Shown here: in pieces, positions 13,092 through 15,478 of the stretch
Layout of the letters: each line of letters begins with the position of its first letter
Numbering within the stretch: position 1 is the stretch's first letter
NCBI GenBank assembly: GCA_017440425.1
Contig: JAFSHJ010000021.1
Span: 1-15,478 of the forward strand
DNA length: 15,478 nt
Reading direction: 5' to 3'
Source: Oscillospiraceae bacterium
Lineage (GTDB): Bacteria; Bacillota; Clostridia; Oscillospirales; Ruminococcaceae
Notes under the pieces: model-generated
Told to the model about the DNA's origin: nothing
What the model saw: the letters and a program-made list of their open reading frames with translations, nothing else
Database searches by the model: none
Position numbers and translations under genes: made by a program

Positions 13092-14399
13092 ATGAAAGAG
13101 ACACTTGTTGCCAAAATAAAGGCACGGCGCATAATGTGCGGCGTGATAGGATTGGGATATGTGGGTCTGCCGCTGGCGGTGGAGAAGGCAAAGGCGGGAT
13201 TCCGTACCATCGGTTTTGACGTTCAGCCAAACAAGGTGGAGATGGTCAATGCAGGGGTCAACTATATAGGTGATGTGGCGGGCGGTGAGCTGTCTGCCCT
13301 GGTTAAGAGCGGAATGCTTGCCGCAACAAACAACTTCGATTTTGTGAGCAATGCAGATTTCATTGCGGTTTGCGTCCCCACTCCGTTGGATGATCACGGT
13401 CAGCCGGATATGAGCTGCGTAAAGGCATCCTTTGAGGAGGTGGGACGGCGGCTGCGCAAAGGGCACGTGGTCGTGCTGGAGTCCACCACCTATCCCGGCA
13501 CCACCGAGGAGTTGATTTTGCCCATGCTGGAGCGAATTTCGGGACTCACCTGCGGCAAAGATTTCTATCTTGGCTTTTCTCCGGAGCGTGTCGACCCCGG
13601 CAACGCGGTTTATAAAACCAAAAACACACCCAAGGTGGTGGGTGCTGTGGGCGAAGCTGCGGCAGAGGTAATATCTACCCTGTATAAAGAGGTGCTGGAA
13701 AGCGATGTGTTCACCGTCAGCTCTCCCGCCGTTGCGGAGATGGAAAAGCTGCTGGAAAACAGCTACCGCAACGTGAACATCGCCCTTGTCAACGAGATGG
13801 CAAAGCTGTGCAACAAAATGAACATCAGCATTTGGGAGGTCATCGAGGCGGCAAAGACCAAACCCTACGGATTTCAGCCGTTTTATCCCGGTTTGGGTCC
13901 GGGAGGTCATTGCATTCCCCTTGACCCGGCCTATCTCAGCTGGAAAGCGAAGGAATACGGCTTCCACACCACCATGATCGATGCCGCAGCCGCCGTTAAT
14001 GAGGGCATGGCGGAATATTGCGGAACAAGGGCGCAGAAGCTGCTTGGTAAAAGAGGCAGACCGCTGTGCGGAGCAAAGATACTGTTGTTGGGTGCGGCTT
14101 ATAAAAAAGATATTGCGGATTACCGTGAAAGTCCCGCCCTCAAGCTGATGGAGCTGCTGGAAAAGGAGGGTGCACAGGTGATGTATCACGACCCGTGGCT
14201 GCCGCAGGTGAAGCACCGCGGAAAATGGATAGAGAGTGTGCCGCTGACAGCCTGCAGCATCCGTATGGCAGACCTGGTTATAGTAACATCGGGACACACC
14301 AACATAGATTACGGCTTGGTTGCACAGAATGCCGAAGCCGTGCTGGATGCAGTGAATGCAATGAAAGATTTTGCAGGGCAGAATGTTGAGGTGCTGTGA
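13092..14399 (+). CDS. Nucleotide-sugar 6-dehydrogenase (WbpA/WecC type)
   Basis: A 435-residue member of the UDP-glucose/GDP-mannose dehydrogenase family, which oxidises the C6 hydroxyl of a UDP-sugar to a carboxylate in two NAD-dependent steps. GVIGLGYVGLPLA (17-29) is the NAD-binding loop, followed by VPTPLD and ESTTYPGTTEEL. The catalytic Cys is C274 in GLGPGGHCIPLDPAYLSWKA. The GGHCIPLDP form is that of enzymes using UDP-GlcNAc or UDP-ManNAc rather than UDP-glucose (GGSCFPKD). The full length suggests all three domains. The start ATG has CGGAGGT four bases upstream. The stop abuts the acetyltransferase ATG with no gap, and the pair points to UDP-acetamido-uronic acid for surface polysaccharide. 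Confidence 0.95.
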   Translation: MKETLVAKIKARRIMCGVIGLGYVGLPLAVEKAKAGFRTIGFDVQPNKVEMVNAGVNYIGDVAGGELSALVKSGMLAATNNFDFVSNADFIAVCVPTPLDDHGQPDMSCVKASFEEVGRRLRKGHVVVLESTTYPGTTEELILPMLERISGLTCGKDFYLGFSPERVDPGNAVYKTKNTPKVVGAVGEAAAEVISTLYKEVLESDVFTVSSPAVAEMEKLLENSYRNVNIALVNEMAKLCNKMNISIWEVIEAAKTKPYGFQPFYPGLGPGGHCIPLDPAYLSWKAKEYGFHTTMIDAAAAVNEGMAEYCGTRAQKLLGKRGRPLCGAKILLLGAAYKKDIADYRESPALKLMELLEKEGAQVMYHDPWLPQVKHRGKWIESVPLTACSIRMADLVIVTSGHTNIDYGLVAQNAEAVLDAVNAMKDFAGQNVEVL

Positions 14400-14882
14400 A
14401 TGAGTGAGAGCTATTATGTGCATCCCACGTCGGTGGTGGATGAAGGGGCTGTCATCGGTGAGGGCACGAAGATATGGCATTTTTGCCACATTGAAAGCGG
14501 TGCAGTCATCGGCAAAAACTGCACGCTGGGGCAAAACGTCTATGTGGGCAAAAACGTCCGCATCGGAAACGACGTGAAGATTCAGAACAACGTGTCGGTT
14601 TATGAGGGCGTGACCCTGGAGGACGGGGTGTTTTGCGGTCCATCCTGCGTTTTCACCAACGACCTCACACCCGATGCACGCAACCCCAAAGGCGCCTCAG
14701 GGCGCATTAAAACGCTGGTGAGAGAGGGGGCTGCCATCGGTGCCAACGCAACGGTGGTTTGCGGCAACACCGTGGGCAAAAATGCCCTCATCGGTGCAGG
14801 TGCGGTGGTGACCAAAAGCATTCCCGATGGTATTATTGCCGCAGGTGTGCCTGCAAGACACATCGGCAGAAGAGAAAAATAA
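14400..14882 (+). CDS. Hexapeptide-repeat N-acetyltransferase, WbpD/WlbB type
   Basis: A 160-residue left-handed beta-helix protein with repeated hexapeptides ([30 protein letters not shown]). Blocks typical of WbpD/WlbB follow: [39 protein letters not shown] and the final [27 protein letters not shown]. In P. aeruginosa WbpD acetylates the 3-amino group of a UDP-2-acetamido-3-amino-uronic acid with acetyl-CoA, after WbpA, WbpB and WbpE. The protein is about 30 residues shorter than WbpD at its C-terminus. The start ATG follows the dehydrogenase stop without a gap, with GAGGTG inside that gene, so translation is coupled. The oxidase and aminotransferase expected between these steps are not in the window. 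Confidence 0.92.
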   Translation: MSESYYVHPTSVVDEGAVIGEGTKIWHFCHIESGAVIGKNCTLGQNVYVGKNVRIGNDVKIQNNVSVYEGVTLEDGVFCGPSCVFTNDLTPDARNPKGASGRIKTLVREGAAIGANATVVCGNTVGKNALIGAGAVVTKSIPDGIIAAGVPARHIGRREK

Positions 14883-14918
14883 AAAACTCCCGTGCATTTT
14901 ATAGTGCACGGGAGTTTT
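14883..14918. terminator. Bidirectional terminator after the acetyltransferase gene
   Basis: Stem AAAACTCCCGTGCA (14883-14896) / TGCACGGGAGTTTT (14905-14918), 14 bp perfect with an eight-base loop. A-run and T-run lie on either side between two converging genes. Confidence 0.93.
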
Positions 14919-14934
14919 GGTATCAGCATCAAAA

Positions 14935-15478
14935 TCAGTCTGTGGTGTAGTTGTCGAAGTAACCCTGGATGTGAACGATGGGAGTACCCTTGTCGCCGCT
15001 GCCGGAGGTCAGGTCGCAGAGAGAACCGATAAGGTCGGTGAGGCGTCTGGGTGTGGTGCCCTCGGATACCATCTTACCGAAGAGGTTTTCGTCCTTCTTC
15101 TGGATTTCAGCCTTGATAGCGCTGCGGAGCTCCTCGCCGGAGAGGGAAGCAAAGTCGTTATCAGCCAGATATTTCAGCTTCAGCTCGTTGGGTGTACCCT
15201 CAAGACCGGGGGTATATGCGGGGGAAACAACGGGGTCAGCAAGCTCCCAAATCTTTCCGATGGGATCTTTGAAAGCGCCGTCGCCGTAAACCATAACTTC
15301 GATGTGCTTGCCTGTCTCTTCAAAGAACTTGTCCTGAATTGCATTCACCATCTGCTGGCAGTCTCTGGGGAAGAGCTTAACGGTATCTTCTGTGGCTTTG
15401 TTGGAGCCAAGGAGACCGTAATCTGCGTTGTAGCCGCTGCCGTTTACGGGAGCATTGAGGATCTCGTCAAGACCGAAA
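14935..15478 (-). CDS. Coenzyme F420-0:L-glutamate ligase-like protein (5' partial)
   Basis: The frame is open through the right edge of the window; the ATG at 15351 is internal. The visible 180 residues begin FGLDEILNAPVNGSGYNADYGLLGSN and continue with VMVYGDGAFKDPIGKIWELADPVVSP, LEGTPNELKLKYLADNDF and a C-terminal GTPIVHIQGYFDNYTTD. I recognise this as the clostridial group annotated as F420-0:gamma-glutamyl ligase (CofE-like), whose full length is about 400 residues. True CofE adds glutamate to coenzyme F420 using GTP. No F420 gene or F420-dependent enzyme is in the window and most gut Clostridia are not known to make F420, so the real substrate may differ. The convergent terminator at 14883-14918 ends its transcript. 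Confidence 0.78.
   Translation of the reverse strand, partial: FGLDEILNAPVNGSGYNADYGLLGSNKATEDTVKLFPRDCQQMVNAIQDKFFEETGKHIEVMVYGDGAFKDPIGKIWELADPVVSPAYTPGLEGTPNELKLKYLADNDFASLSGEELRSAIKAEIQKKDENLFGKMVSEGTTPRRLTDLIGSLCDLTSGSGDKGTPIVHIQGYFDNYTTD

Noticed and set aside
13026..14534. 502-aa minus-strand open frame
   Set aside because: It is the antisense of the dehydrogenase, runs into the acetyltransferase, has no ribosome site, and is His/Cys-rich as shadows often are.
1..15478. tRNA, rRNA, CRISPR array, insertion sequence or prophage genes
   Set aside because: No cloverleaf, regularly spaced repeats, transposase, integrase or phage proteins were seen on either strand.

Overview
The window looks like chromosome of an endospore-forming, low-to-mid GC Gram-positive bacterium of the gut Clostridia type (Oscillospiraceae/Ruminococcaceae-like; this placement is inference). 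The reasons are spoIIE and ypeB, consensus SigA promoters (TTGACA-17-TATAAT), strong GGAGG ribosome sites with some TTG/GTG starts, and the YitT, AzgA-type permease and F420-ligase-like families. No tRNA, rRNA, CRISPR array, transposase or phage gene was seen.

Layout. 1-921: a barnase-family ribonuclease (5' end outside the window) and its barstar inhibitor, ended by a bidirectional terminator. 951-1718 (minus): a divergent peptide deformylase-like gene followed by a small membrane-anchored protein. 1751-1821: two back-to-back SigA promoters drive that pair and a histidine phosphatase (1858-2568, plus). 2646-2768: a 123-bp palindromic element with perfect 32-bp arms enclosing two hairpins. 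2776-9945 (minus): spoIIE, an NCS2 purine permease, ypeB, an Mrp/NBP35 Fe-S carrier ATPase and a glycerophosphodiester phosphodiesterase, mostly separate transcription units. 10253-11873 (plus): an SPFH/Band 7 membrane protein and an iron-sulfur flavoprotein-like reductase. 11883-12004: a second nested palindromic region, combining two convergent terminators and reaching into the 3' end of a YitT-family gene (11972-12889, minus). 13092-14882 (plus): a nucleotide-sugar dehydrogenase abutting a hexapeptide acetyltransferase. 14935-15478 (minus): the C-terminal part of a coenzyme F420-0:L-glutamate ligase-like protein.

How the genes work together. Barnase and barstar form a toxic RNase plus intracellular antidote. 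SpoIIE (SigF activation) and YpeB (spore cortex hydrolysis at germination) belong to the spore cycle; the permease between them has its own promoter, so the link is positional. The dehydrogenase/acetyltransferase pair matches two of the four steps to UDP-diacetamido-uronic acids; the oxidase and aminotransferase are not here. The other genes are housekeeping or of unclear role.

No clearly new multi-gene system is visible. The least explained signals are non-coding: the two three-way palindromic elements, the hairpin leaders of the permease and ypeB genes, and an inverted repeat overlapping the mrp promoter.
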